Of a stretch of 42,261 nt of DNA, positions 16,434-25,400 are shown one piece after another (positions within the stretch are counted from its first letter, which is position 1; each line of letters opens with the position of its first letter). The stretch comes from Patescibacteria group bacterium (GTDB lineage Bacteria; Patescibacteriota; Minisyncoccia; UBA6257; GWB1-50-10): contig JANBVK010000001.1 of the NCBI GenBank assembly GCA_024239035.1, positions 1-42,261 on the forward strand, given 5' to 3'. The translations under genes and the position numbers were made by a program. The notes under the pieces were generated by a model, which did not search any database, was not told the origin of the DNA, and worked only from the letters and a program-made list of their open reading frames with translations.

Positions 16434-16862
16434 ATGATTATTAAATTCACAATTCACGGCAACCAAGAGTATTACAACGGGAATCCTGTGCCGTTCCAGC
16501 GGATGCTGAATTATGCCTGGCGGCGCGCATCGACTCGATATGTGGAATGGCAGCAGTACGTTCGCGATCAATACTTCGAAACCCGCAGAGCGCTCGGGCT
16601 GCAGGCAATAATTAGTGACAATGGTGACCCTAACGGGATTGAGATGGTGCGTACTACCGAAATTAAACCGTTCAACACAAAACGGAAAGCACAGATGGAT
16701 ATTGAGATTTATTGGAAAAATAACGCGCATGGCGATCCCGACAATGTGTGGAAGGGGGTGGCTGATGCGTTGTTTAAAGACGACAAGAACCTCGACGGTT
16801 CGTTCAAAAGTCAAGTGGCCAAGAATAAGAAAGGTCGTGTCGAGGTGAAAATTACCATCTAG
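16434..16862 (+). CDS. RusA-family Holliday junction resolvase
   Basis: GDPDNVWKGVADALFKDDKNLDGS, RusA-type DxDN...K..DAL motif. Confidence 0.8.
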   Translation: MIIKFTIHGNQEYYNGNPVPFQRMLNYAWRRASTRYVEWQQYVRDQYFETRRALGLQAIISDNGDPNGIEMVRTTEIKPFNTKRKAQMDIEIYWKNNAHGDPDNVWKGVADALFKDDKNLDGSFKSQVAKNKKGRVEVKITI

Positions 16863-16864
16863 CC

Positions 16865-17182
16865 ATGCTAAAAAAACAACACGTGTGGGTCCATGACCGG
16901 ACCAACAAAGGAACGTACAAACCGAACACTCACCCGCTTGAGAAATTTGAGTTGAATGAAGACCCAAAGCTTAAAGGAAAAGCGTGCAAGATCTGCGGAC
17001 AGAAAGAAACTAATCACTACGCAGGCGGTGAGGATCACTCACACTGCATCATAGAGTGTGAGAACTGCGGCATGCCCTGGAGGTGCGATGTTGAAATACC
17101 GAAGGATCGCCTGGAGTGCAGCAATAAGCGAGTCGACATACATCCAGAATCAATACGGCCAGTAGGCCTAAAAAAGAAATGA
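16865..17182 (+). CDS. Cys-rich phage protein
   Basis: CKICGQ ... CIIECENCGMPWRC. Confidence 0.6.
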   Translation: MLKKQHVWVHDRTNKGTYKPNTHPLEKFELNEDPKLKGKACKICGQKETNHYAGGEDHSHCIIECENCGMPWRCDVEIPKDRLECSNKRVDIHPESIRPVGLKKK

Positions 17183-17544
17183 TCCAATTCCTAAAGAAAA
17201 AATCATATAAAAGGAAACTTATCGCTCAGCTTGAACAAAAGGCATACAGCAAGGGCGTAGAAGCGTGTTACCAGGAGAGCATCCTTCGTGATTTGTTAAA
17301 GCTGGTTGAGCACGAAACCAAGCGCGCAGAGGAGAAAAATACAGAGCTTAAAAAACTCGCTTTCTCTCATACTCGCGAAGATCGTGAAAAAATAAAAATT
17401 CTTGGAAAAGAGCATACCGATATCATCGAGCACATCAAGCAGTACAACCAAAACGTAGCCTTAATGCGCGAGCATATTGCCACTGAACAATCCCAAGCTG
17501 CACAATCCCGGGACAAGGCAAAGTTTATTAAGGAGAACTTATGA
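17179..17544 (+). CDS. Hypothetical coiled-coil phage protein
   Basis: ORF overlapping previous gene by 4 nt. Confidence 0.55.
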   Translation: MIQFLKKKSYKRKLIAQLEQKAYSKGVEACYQESILRDLLKLVEHETKRAEEKNTELKKLAFSHTREDREKIKILGKEHTDIIEHIKQYNQNVALMREHIATEQSQAAQSRDKAKFIKENL

Positions 17545-17720
17545 AGGATAAGAGTACGATATTACCAGCGAATCAAAAACCCCGCATTAAGTTCGTGAAA
17601 AAAGCCGGCCTCTGGTGCAGGACAACATGGGTCGACGATAAACAGAAACAAGAATGGTTTAAGGAGAAGCCCATCGAGAAAAAACCGGAAAGTAAAATAG
17701 AACACCATGATGAGTTTTAA
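17541..17720 (+). CDS. Small hypothetical phage protein
   Basis: MKDKSTILPANQKPRIKFVKKAGLWCRTTWVDDKQKQEWFKEKPIEKKPESKIEHHDEF*; overlaps both neighbours. Confidence 0.55.
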   Translation: MKDKSTILPANQKPRIKFVKKAGLWCRTTWVDDKQKQEWFKEKPIEKKPESKIEHHDEF

Positions 17721-19003
17721 TGAAAATTGAACAGATAAAAATTAAGGATATCCGTTTTTCGGAATACAATCCGCGGAAGATTACTGATACGGAGCTCACG
17801 AAACTATGTGAGAGCATCCGCATGTTCGGGTTCGTTAACCCGGTAGTGGTAAATACACATACCTGCGAGAAATGCGCCGACCGGAACCTCGTGCTTATTG
17901 GTGGGCATCAGAGAGTCAAAGCGGCCGAATCTGAAGGAATGGATGAAGTGCCGACGGTAAAAGTAGATCTTCACCTCGAGCAGGAGAAGATCTTAAACCT
18001 ATCACTAAACAGGATCGGCGGTGCGTGGGACGCTGACAAGCTGGCGGATCTAATTTTGGATATCAGAGGATCAAGCATACTTCCCATGTCGGGATTCAAT
18101 GAAGATGAGATCAGTCGTATACTCGATAGCAGGCTTATTGATGATACCGATTATGGGAACGAGGAGACAATCCCCGAAGATCATGATTCGCAAATCGGCG
18201 AAGTGTACGATCTTGGGGTTCACCGGCTTGTGTGCGGCGACTCAACCGACCCTAAAACGTTTGATCTCCTCCTCGGTGATGAAAAGGCGGACATGGTATG
18301 GACTGATCCGCCATACAACGTTGCTTATGAGAGCCGCGGAAAAAGATTAAGAGAGGAAAACAAGTCAACCATTAAGAATAACGACCTACCACCCGAACAG
18401 TTCCAGGAGCTTATTGATAAATCGTTTTTTAACATGCTGCAGTGCGCAAAAAGCGGAGCGGTGTTTTATATCTGCTCGGGTTGGTCAAGTTATCCGGTGT
18501 TTTTCGAGCAACTCAAAAAACACGGATTCAAGTTGTCAGGTACGATCGTATGGGTTAAAAATATCGCATCGAAGGGATGGGGCGATTATGACTACAAGCA
18601 TGAATGGATTGTCCGGGCCCGGAAAAAAGAAGAAAAGGAAAAAGTAAAGGGAGTAAGCATTATTTACGGTTGGAAAGAAGGGTCAGCACATAAATTCTTC
18701 GGCAGTAGGGACGAGTTTGACGTGTGGGAGATGCCGCGCAAAGCGGTGATGCAATACCTGCACCCCACCGAAAAACCCGACTGGCTGCCTATGCGGGCGA
18801 TCCGCAACTCCTCAAAACGCGGGGATATTATTCTTGATCCGTACACAGGGTCGGGCAGTGTAATGCTTGCAGCGGAGAAAACCGGCCGGCGGGCGTACAT
18901 GATTGAATACGATCCGCGGTTCTGCGATGTTATCCGGCGGCGGTACGAAACAATATTGAGAAAAAATCAGGAAATTAAAGGTCGACCGCAAAATAATCAG
19001 TGA
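17720..19003 (+). CDS. ParB-domain/DNA methyltransferase fusion (N4-C or N6-A type)
   Basis: N-term ParB-like LVLIGGHQRVKAAESEGMDEVPTVKV; C-term DMVWTDPPYNVAYES and LDPYTGSGSVMLAAEKTGRRAYMIEYDP. Confidence 0.88.
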   Translation: MKIEQIKIKDIRFSEYNPRKITDTELTKLCESIRMFGFVNPVVVNTHTCEKCADRNLVLIGGHQRVKAAESEGMDEVPTVKVDLHLEQEKILNLSLNRIGGAWDADKLADLILDIRGSSILPMSGFNEDEISRILDSRLIDDTDYGNEETIPEDHDSQIGEVYDLGVHRLVCGDSTDPKTFDLLLGDEKADMVWTDPPYNVAYESRGKRLREENKSTIKNNDLPPEQFQELIDKSFFNMLQCAKSGAVFYICSGWSSYPVFFEQLKKHGFKLSGTIVWVKNIASKGWGDYDYKHEWIVRARKKEEKEKVKGVSIIYGWKEGSAHKFFGSRDEFDVWEMPRKAVMQYLHPTEKPDWLPMRAIRNSSKRGDIILDPYTGSGSVMLAAEKTGRRAYMIEYDPRFCDVIRRRYETILRKNQEIKGRPQNNQ

Positions 19004-19013
19004 CAAAACCACT

Positions 19014-19226
19014 ATGTATATTGTGATTATTAAAAAACTCGTAAAAGATAAGAGGAAGCAGGGAGGAGTCGAGGTTGAACAGACAATTGAGCAGACAATC
19101 TTTGAACAACGCATCGAGAACGAGAACTTTGACCCTAAAAAGGTGATTGCTGCAGTTAACAGTTTTGAGTACCGGGAACCTCAGAAAAACCCGAGTTCAG
19201 GAAATCAGAGCCCACCAGGTAGCTGA
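19014..19226 (+). CDS. Hypothetical phage protein
   Basis: ORF. Confidence 0.45.
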   Translation: MYIVIIKKLVKDKRKQGGVEVEQTIEQTIFEQRIENENFDPKKVIAAVNSFEYREPQKNPSSGNQSPPGS

Positions 19227-19261
19227 TAAAAAGATAAAACCACCAAAAACCACAATCATTA

Positions 19262-19855
19262 ATGCCAAGTAGACCAAAGGAAGTAGAACAAAATCTAAGG
19301 CGGGTTATTCGTGATGCAATTGTATACGATCCGCTTATTTCTGTGCGAGGTCTCCAGGACATTTTATTAAAGCAGGGTTTCAAGACGACTAGAGAGAATG
19401 TGCTTGACTGGCACTACGTTGCAAATCTCGTCCGCAAAGTGAGGAGGGAGTCTGTCGAGAAGTCTGATAAAAAAAGACTGCAAACGCGTTTCGGTGAGCT
19501 TAGTGAGAAATACCGTGTTATCTCTGAGCGGTTGATCCGGATAGCGTTTTACACCAAAGAAATGAGGCAGCTAGGTATGAAGCCGCCGAGTTATGATGAG
19601 CAGATGAAAGCCCTGGACATGATTTTCAAGCTTGACCTGGCCATTCTGCAAGCGGAGATGGATGCAGGTATCTACCAGCGAAAACTCGGATCAATGGATA
19701 TAACAACCCCAATACCGCTCGACAACGCAGTAAAACTTAACATGCTGCAGGTTTTTCATCATTGGGGTCTTATTAAAGAACCACCAAAGAGAATAGATAT
19801 TAATGATAGCCGAGACATTAAAACAATTTCAGAGCCAACAAAACCTAAGTCCTGA
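19262..19855 (+). CDS. Putative terminase small subunit
   Basis: Position directly upstream of TerL, basic HTH-like N-terminus. Confidence 0.5.
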   Translation: MPSRPKEVEQNLRRVIRDAIVYDPLISVRGLQDILLKQGFKTTRENVLDWHYVANLVRKVRRESVEKSDKKRLQTRFGELSEKYRVISERLIRIAFYTKEMRQLGMKPPSYDEQMKALDMIFKLDLAILQAEMDAGIYQRKLGSMDITTPIPLDNAVKLNMLQVFHHWGLIKEPPKRIDINDSRDIKTISEPTKPKS

Positions 19856-21260
19856 AGAATTAGGACAACTTCTTGAGCATCCGGAAGTTAGAAAAGAACT
19901 CCGAAAAACTTACAAGGGGTTTTGTTTTGTATATTCTTCGCATTATTTAAGATTACCTCCCGCTGAATTTCACCCGGAAATGATTGATCTTTTAGGCGAC
20001 TGGCTGGAAGACATGCTCGCACTCGTCGCTTTTAGAGGATCAGCGAAGACAACTCTTGGAAACACATTGCTTACTTTATGGGCAGCTCTTGAAAAAGAAA
20101 GTCCATTCATACTGCCATTTAACGAAACTGGTGACGTTGCAGTTTTAAATATCGCAAACATTCGTCACGAGCTTGAGAACAACGAGCTTCTCATCCAGGA
20201 CTACGGCGATATGAGCAAGGGGATTAGCAAAAACAGGAGCTGGACAAAGCTTAATCTTCTTCTCGCAAACGGCGTGCGCATTATGGGACGTTCACGGGGG
20301 CAAAAAGTCCGCGGACTTATACATCGCGGCCACCGTCCCAGCTTTGTGATTATTGATGACCCGGAGGAACTCCACAAAGTAAAAGGTGAAGCATACCGGG
20401 AGAGAACGGAACAGTGGCTGCGCTCAGACGTAATACCTGCGATTGATGAGTTTGGTTCGCGGTTAATATTACTCCTTAATCTTCTTCACCGTGATTCACT
20501 AGCAGCGCGCATTAAAAACGATCCACTCTTTACTTATAGAGAATATCCAGTCCTTGACGAGAAAGACAATATTATGTGGAAGGGAAAGTACCCGGACATG
20601 GAAGCGATAAAAAAACAGGAGCAAAAGGTTACGTCTTTAAAAAAGGGATCGCGGGGCACGTGGATGCGGGAGTACATGCTCAAAGTTATCTCGGAAGAAG
20701 AACAGGTAATTAAGGAGGAGTGGATCAGACGTTACGATAAAGTACCAACTGAAGCTATAAAGAGCGGGGTGGGGGTTGACCTTGCAATCAGCAAAAAGGA
20801 TACGGCCAACAAAACGGCAATGGTATCGGGAGTGCTCGCGTTTGTTGATGGCATGCCGAAAATCTATGTTCTCCCAAATCCAGTTAACGCTAGATTCACT
20901 TTTAACGAAACTATGAGTGAGATGAGAAGCATTGCTCTAGGACTCCGGATCTACGCTCCGCCGATGTTTTTTATAGAAGATGTGGCGTTCCAAAAAGCAG
21001 CAATTCAAGAAGCAGAACGCAAGATGATCGCTGTTAAAGGGATGAAACCGGGAAGTGACAAGAGATCGCGACTTGGAACTGCATCGGTTTATGTACAAAA
21101 CGGCACAGTGTTGTTTCCTAAAAAAGGTTGTGAAGATTTAATTGATCAACTCATCGGTTTTGGCGTAGAAGATGATGACGACTTGGCCGATGGATTTGTA
21201 TACATGGTGCTCGGGCTGGCCGAGGAGGGCCTTGAACAAGATGGAGTAGTAATGTTATGA
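19803..21260 (+). CDS. Terminase large subunit
   Basis: LVAFRGSAKTTLGNTLLTLWA Walker A, SFVIIDDPEELHKV Walker B, GVDLAISKKDTANKTAM nuclease-like motif. Confidence 0.88.
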   Translation: MIAETLKQFQSQQNLSPEELGQLLEHPEVRKELRKTYKGFCFVYSSHYLRLPPAEFHPEMIDLLGDWLEDMLALVAFRGSAKTTLGNTLLTLWAALEKESPFILPFNETGDVAVLNIANIRHELENNELLIQDYGDMSKGISKNRSWTKLNLLLANGVRIMGRSRGQKVRGLIHRGHRPSFVIIDDPEELHKVKGEAYRERTEQWLRSDVIPAIDEFGSRLILLLNLLHRDSLAARIKNDPLFTYREYPVLDEKDNIMWKGKYPDMEAIKKQEQKVTSLKKGSRGTWMREYMLKVISEEEQVIKEEWIRRYDKVPTEAIKSGVGVDLAISKKDTANKTAMVSGVLAFVDGMPKIYVLPNPVNARFTFNETMSEMRSIALGLRIYAPPMFFIEDVAFQKAAIQEAERKMIAVKGMKPGSDKRSRLGTASVYVQNGTVLFPKKGCEDLIDQLIGFGVEDDDDLADGFVYMVLGLAEEGLEQDGVVML

Positions 21261-21466
21261 ACGGTAAGAAACCAACAACAAGAACTATGCGCGAGGTACC
21301 GGACGAGTGGGACCGGCTGATGCGTGTCGCCGCGGCGATTAATTACGGATCCGCAAAGGTGGTATTTAAAGATGGCAAGCCGGTGCGGATTGATGCGGCC
21401 ATAAAGCAAATAAAACTCGATAGCGAGGATGATTTTAATGAAGGATTGAAAACGATACCGCTTTAA
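21257..21466 (+). CDS. Hypothetical phage protein
   Basis: ORF overlapping terL stop. Confidence 0.5.
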   Translation: MNGKKPTTRTMREVPDEWDRLMRVAAAINYGSAKVVFKDGKPVRIDAAIKQIKLDSEDDFNEGLKTIPL

Positions 21467-21480
21467 AGTATTGTGGTATC

Positions 21481-21780
21481 ATGGATGAGGAACAAAAAAG
21501 GAGAGCTCATCAAGCGCTCAAAGAGATAGAAGATATTTTAAAAGGAGTAACGGATCTATACCCCATTTACAAAGAAGCAGTCGCGGAGGGGGAGAAAGGA
21601 AGTGGCTTGAGATCTCTAAGGATATTAAAGAAAGTCAGCGGAATTATTAAAAATTACAGCATGGGGAATGCAGATCTTAAACTAGGAAGATTAATGGATT
21701 TCTTTGGTAGTATAATCACTGGTAAAGCAAGAAGCGCTGCGAGCGAAATTGATCAGCCGGACGAGGAGAAAGACGATTAA
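21481..21780 (+). CDS. Hypothetical phage protein
   Basis: ORF. Confidence 0.5.
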   Translation: MDEEQKRRAHQALKEIEDILKGVTDLYPIYKEAVAEGEKGSGLRSLRILKKVSGIIKNYSMGNADLKLGRLMDFFGSIITGKARSAASEIDQPDEEKDD

Positions 21781-21792
21781 TTATCTTCAAAA

Positions 21793-21820
21793 CGTCCACA
21801 TATGTGGACAAAGTGAGGAC
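21793..21820. repeat. Second copy of the CGTCCACATATGTGGAC(G/A)AAGTGAGGAC repeat
   Basis: One mismatch to the half-palindrome at 4486-4513. Confidence 0.85.
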
Positions 21821-21869
21821 GCTTAAAGTCGCCTGTTTTTTATCCACAGACAAAACAGAGTGGATTTGT

Positions 21870-21991
21870 TATAATAAAAGCGTAAATTAACAATTCATTC
21901 CCAGCTCGGGGATGGGTCCGAGTGGAGCAACCATAGGACTTGTGACCTTGCCTTTCTATTTAGAGGCTCGTGTCACGAGTCCTTTTTTATT
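21870..21991 (+). ncRNA. Structured leader copy A (promoter, hairpin, conserved linker, terminator-like hairpin) upstream of portal
   Basis: TATAAT 21870-21875; GCTCGG/CCGAGT hairpin; AGTGGAGCAACCATAGGACT; GGACTTGTGAC/GTCACGAGTCC then TTTTTT. Confidence 0.75.
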
Positions 21992-22000
21992 TGCGTTTCT

Positions 22001-24205
22001 ATGGATGTTTTTATCAACAAACTTCTTGGTAAGGTAGGTCTTGTTCGTAAGTCAAGCATATCTACCTCATCTTCGTTGGGCGGCTCAGACCCTTTTGCGA
22101 TTTGGCGTGGCTCAAAAAAAATCTCAGTTGAAAAAGCAATGGGGGTGTACAGCGGTTGGGTTTACACTGCTGTGCGGGCAATTGCGGAAGAAATAGGGCG
22201 CATTCCTTTCCATTTATTTCAGATAAAGAAGGATGGATCGATTGAGGAGCTGTTCGATCATGATCTTCTTAATCTCTTGTTCGCTCCGAATCCGCATCAC
22301 ACAGGATACGAGCTGAAGTACAACACACTCGCACACCTCGAGCTCGGTGGGAATTCATATTGGTTACTTGACGGCGTTAAAAATGATACCGACCAACCGC
22401 GCAATATTTATTGGCTGAGTCCTAAGTACATGACGGTTGAGAAGGGCGAGATTCCTGAGATTGTAAAAGGTTACACTTACCGCATCGGATCAAAAACTAC
22501 AAAGTATCAGCCGCACGAAATTCTTCACATCCGTTATCCCGATCCCAACGATCCCTTTGAGGGTATCGGAACGGTGCAGTCAATCGCGCAATGGATCGAT
22601 GCGGATAACTATGCTACTGAATTCAATCGCCGCTTTTTCTTAAATGGTGCTCGGATCGGCGGATTTCTTGAGTCGGAAAACGCGCGCACTCCCGAACAGT
22701 TAGAATTTTTGAAAAAATCTTTTGAAGAAATTTATAAGGGTGTTGAGAACGCGTACAAGATAGCGGCGTTGCCGAAAGGGACAAGTTATAAAGAAGGTCA
22801 GTCAAAGATTAAGGACATGGACTTTGCGAATCTGCAGCGTGATAGCCGGGATAAGATACTCGCAGGATTCCGGGTGCCGAAAACTACCCTGGGCGCTGCC
22901 GAGAGCGACACTAACCGCGCCACTGCAGAGACCGCCGATTTCGTTTTCGCTGCCCGGACAATCAAACCCAAAATGGAACTGCTTGTTACATTTTTGAACG
23001 AGCGATTGGTGCCGCGATACGGTGACGACATATATCTCGACTTTGATAATCCAGTACCAGAGAACCGGGAACAGCGGATTAAAGAAATGGAAGCGGCCAC
23101 CGGCAAACAACCAGTGATAAGTATTAACGAGGCGCGCGAACAATACTTTACGCTGCCGCCTATTGAAAACGGTGATGCCGTAAGAGGCGACTTAATGAAA
23201 CAGCCGATCGGTGAACCCGAAAAGCGGCGGAAGAATGTGGTAAACATTAAAACCAAAAACGGCAGGACGATACCGAAAACAAGATTCGCCTTAAATCTGA
23301 AACGCAGAAAAGACGCATCGAAAGAGATCGCGGGTTGTCTCGTTGATGAGGTGAAAAAAATCGGAGAAGATGCAGAAAAGATAAAAGAAAGAGCGCAGCA
23401 GGGGATCGCAGAACTAAACGACGAACAGTACGAAGCTATCTGGAAAGTATTTATCACACGCATATCGCCATTTGAGAAGCGGCAAGTAGAGGCGTTGCGA
23501 GATTTCAACAGTAAGCAAAAAGATGAAGTGCTTAAGAATCTTGAGAGTGCTCTCAAGGCCCTCCCGGCAGAGAAAGCGATCAACCCCGATGATTTATTTA
23601 AAAAGGGTGAATGGGTTGGCGTGCTCGTTGATTTAGAGACACCAATCCTTACTGAACTCTATGAAGAGGAAGGATCCGCGGCTGCTGAGTTTCTGGGATT
23701 TGATGATTTAAACATTCTCACGCCCGCAAACAAAAAAGCGTTAGATGAGTCCGTTGAGCTCATGGCCGAATCCTACAACGAATCAACGCTGAAACTCCTT
23801 AAAAAGAAGCTTGAGGAAGGCCAGCGCGAGGGGTTGCCTCTTGAGGAGTTGAAGGAAACGGTCCGCAGCGTGTATGCCTTCAGTGATGAAGTGCGGGCAG
23901 AACGGGTTGCCCGGACAGAGACGTTTAGAATCGCTAACAAAGCGACAAAAGATGCCTGGAAAGAAACAGAAGTTGTAAAAACTATCAAGTGGTACACAGC
24001 TCAAGATGAACGGGTTGATCCTGAAATCTGTGCGCCGCTCCATGGGAAAGTGATCTCAATTGAAGATAACTTTTTCAATAAGGGAGATGAAATAGAACTC
24101 AGTAATGGTGGAACATTTAAGGTCGATTATGACGACGTGGGAAGTCCACCCATCCACGTCAGTTGCCGATGCTATATGAGACCGGAAGAAATAAGCATCG
24201 ATTAA
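22001..24205 (+). CDS. HK97-type portal fused to Mu F/SPP1 gp7-like head morphogenesis domain
   Basis: Portal N-terminal two-thirds (VYTAVRAIAEEIGRIPFHLFQ...); C-terminal RVARTETFRIANKATKDAWKE...WYTAQDERVDPEICAPLHGK...PPIHVSCRCYMRPE. Confidence 0.85.
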   Translation: MDVFINKLLGKVGLVRKSSISTSSSLGGSDPFAIWRGSKKISVEKAMGVYSGWVYTAVRAIAEEIGRIPFHLFQIKKDGSIEELFDHDLLNLLFAPNPHHTGYELKYNTLAHLELGGNSYWLLDGVKNDTDQPRNIYWLSPKYMTVEKGEIPEIVKGYTYRIGSKTTKYQPHEILHIRYPDPNDPFEGIGTVQSIAQWIDADNYATEFNRRFFLNGARIGGFLESENARTPEQLEFLKKSFEEIYKGVENAYKIAALPKGTSYKEGQSKIKDMDFANLQRDSRDKILAGFRVPKTTLGAAESDTNRATAETADFVFAARTIKPKMELLVTFLNERLVPRYGDDIYLDFDNPVPENREQRIKEMEAATGKQPVISINEAREQYFTLPPIENGDAVRGDLMKQPIGEPEKRRKNVVNIKTKNGRTIPKTRFALNLKRRKDASKEIAGCLVDEVKKIGEDAEKIKERAQQGIAELNDEQYEAIWKVFITRISPFEKRQVEALRDFNSKQKDEVLKNLESALKALPAEKAINPDDLFKKGEWVGVLVDLETPILTELYEEEGSAAAEFLGFDDLNILTPANKKALDESVELMAESYNESTLKLLKKKLEEGQREGLPLEELKETVRSVYAFSDEVRAERVARTETFRIANKATKDAWKETEVVKTIKWYTAQDERVDPEICAPLHGKVISIEDNFFNKGDEIELSNGGTFKVDYDDVGSPPIHVSCRCYMRPEEISID

Positions 24206-24237
24206 GTCGAATAAACCAATAACTAAATTAAAATATT

Positions 24238-25398
24238 ATGAACGAAAAATTTAAAAAACTAACAGAGGAAATAAAGCAGAAACTTGAGGTACGCTTCAAA
24301 AGCGAGGAGGTGCAAAAGTCTATTGCAGTAATAAAAGAAGCCGAGGATACGGGGACGTTTGAGGTAATCATTTCAACCGCAGACGTTGACCGTGCGGGAG
24401 AGTCAATCAAACAAGAGGGTTGGGAACTCAGTTTTTATAAGAAGAATCCGATCGTCCTTTGGGCTCATGGTTACGATAGTTTGCCGATCGGTCTCACTGA
24501 GAGCATTGAGGTCCGCGATGGAAAATTGATTGCTAAAGGTAAGTTCGCGCCAAAAGAGGCCAATCCGTTCGCCGAGCAGATCCGCCGGCTATATGACCTT
24601 AAATTTATACGCACGGCAAGCGTCGGATTCATTCCGAAAGAAATGGAGGACAACGTAATCACAAAAGCAGAGCTTCTTGAGTGGAGCTTCGTTCCTATTC
24701 CTGCCAACCCCCAGGCGGTATCGCTTTTGACCGCTCAAAAATTAGATGTGGCAGAACTCGTCACAAAAGGAATTGTTATTAAGGAGGAAAGTGGAGATCA
24801 ACCGCCAGCAAAAAAGAAAGGAGAAATCTCAGACGAAGTGGAAGCAGGAGACAATTTAGACGAGAAATTTGGGAAATTAGATAAGGTATTCGATATCATA
24901 AATGCCTTCCTTGATGTTTATCTCCAGGACACAACCCCTGTTGGAAAATTTAATGATCTTCTCGCAGAGACAATAAAGCTGCTGCAAAAACTTATTGAAG
25001 GAGACGTAAAGGATACGGATGGTGAGGTAGAAAAAAGCATTAAGCTGGCCGGTTCACAGCGTATTCACGAGATGATCCGAGAGTTATACAAAAAAAAGGA
25101 CGATAAGAACAATAAGATCTCTTCCAAAGAAACGATAATTAATCAGTTAGAAAAAATAGTCGTTGCCTTGCGGGAACTGCCCAACGCAGCCACCCCGAAG
25201 GGTGACGCATCCGAGGAGCATCCACGAAGCGTGGATGGGATAAAAAAAAGGCCGAAGGATGCGGGAGTTGGTGACGGGCATGAGTTTAACGACTTTATAT
25301 TCGCGCGCGAACTCTTGCGTTCGTTTGATGAAAAGCTCAATGACGCTCTCGAACGCTTTAATAAAAAAGCACGAGAACGTTTTGAGTTAAAAAAATAG
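24238..25398 (+). CDS. HK97-family prohead protease (S78) with long scaffold-like C-terminus
   Basis: VIISTADVDRAGESIKQEGWELSFYKKNPIVLWAHGYDSLPIG...FIRTASVGFIPKE. Confidence 0.82.
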   Translation: MNEKFKKLTEEIKQKLEVRFKSEEVQKSIAVIKEAEDTGTFEVIISTADVDRAGESIKQEGWELSFYKKNPIVLWAHGYDSLPIGLTESIEVRDGKLIAKGKFAPKEANPFAEQIRRLYDLKFIRTASVGFIPKEMEDNVITKAELLEWSFVPIPANPQAVSLLTAQKLDVAELVTKGIVIKEESGDQPPAKKKGEISDEVEAGDNLDEKFGKLDKVFDIINAFLDVYLQDTTPVGKFNDLLAETIKLLQKLIEGDVKDTDGEVEKSIKLAGSQRIHEMIRELYKKKDDKNNKISSKETIINQLEKIVVALRELPNAATPKGDASEEHPRSVDGIKKRPKDAGVGDGHEFNDFIFARELLRSFDEKLNDALERFNKKARERFELKK

Positions 25399-25400
25399 AT

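Noticed and set aside
22798-23583. 261-aa minus-strand ORF within the portal gene
   Set aside because: Antisense shadow of a strong coding region; low-complexity Ser/Arg/Phe composition typical of antisense frames.
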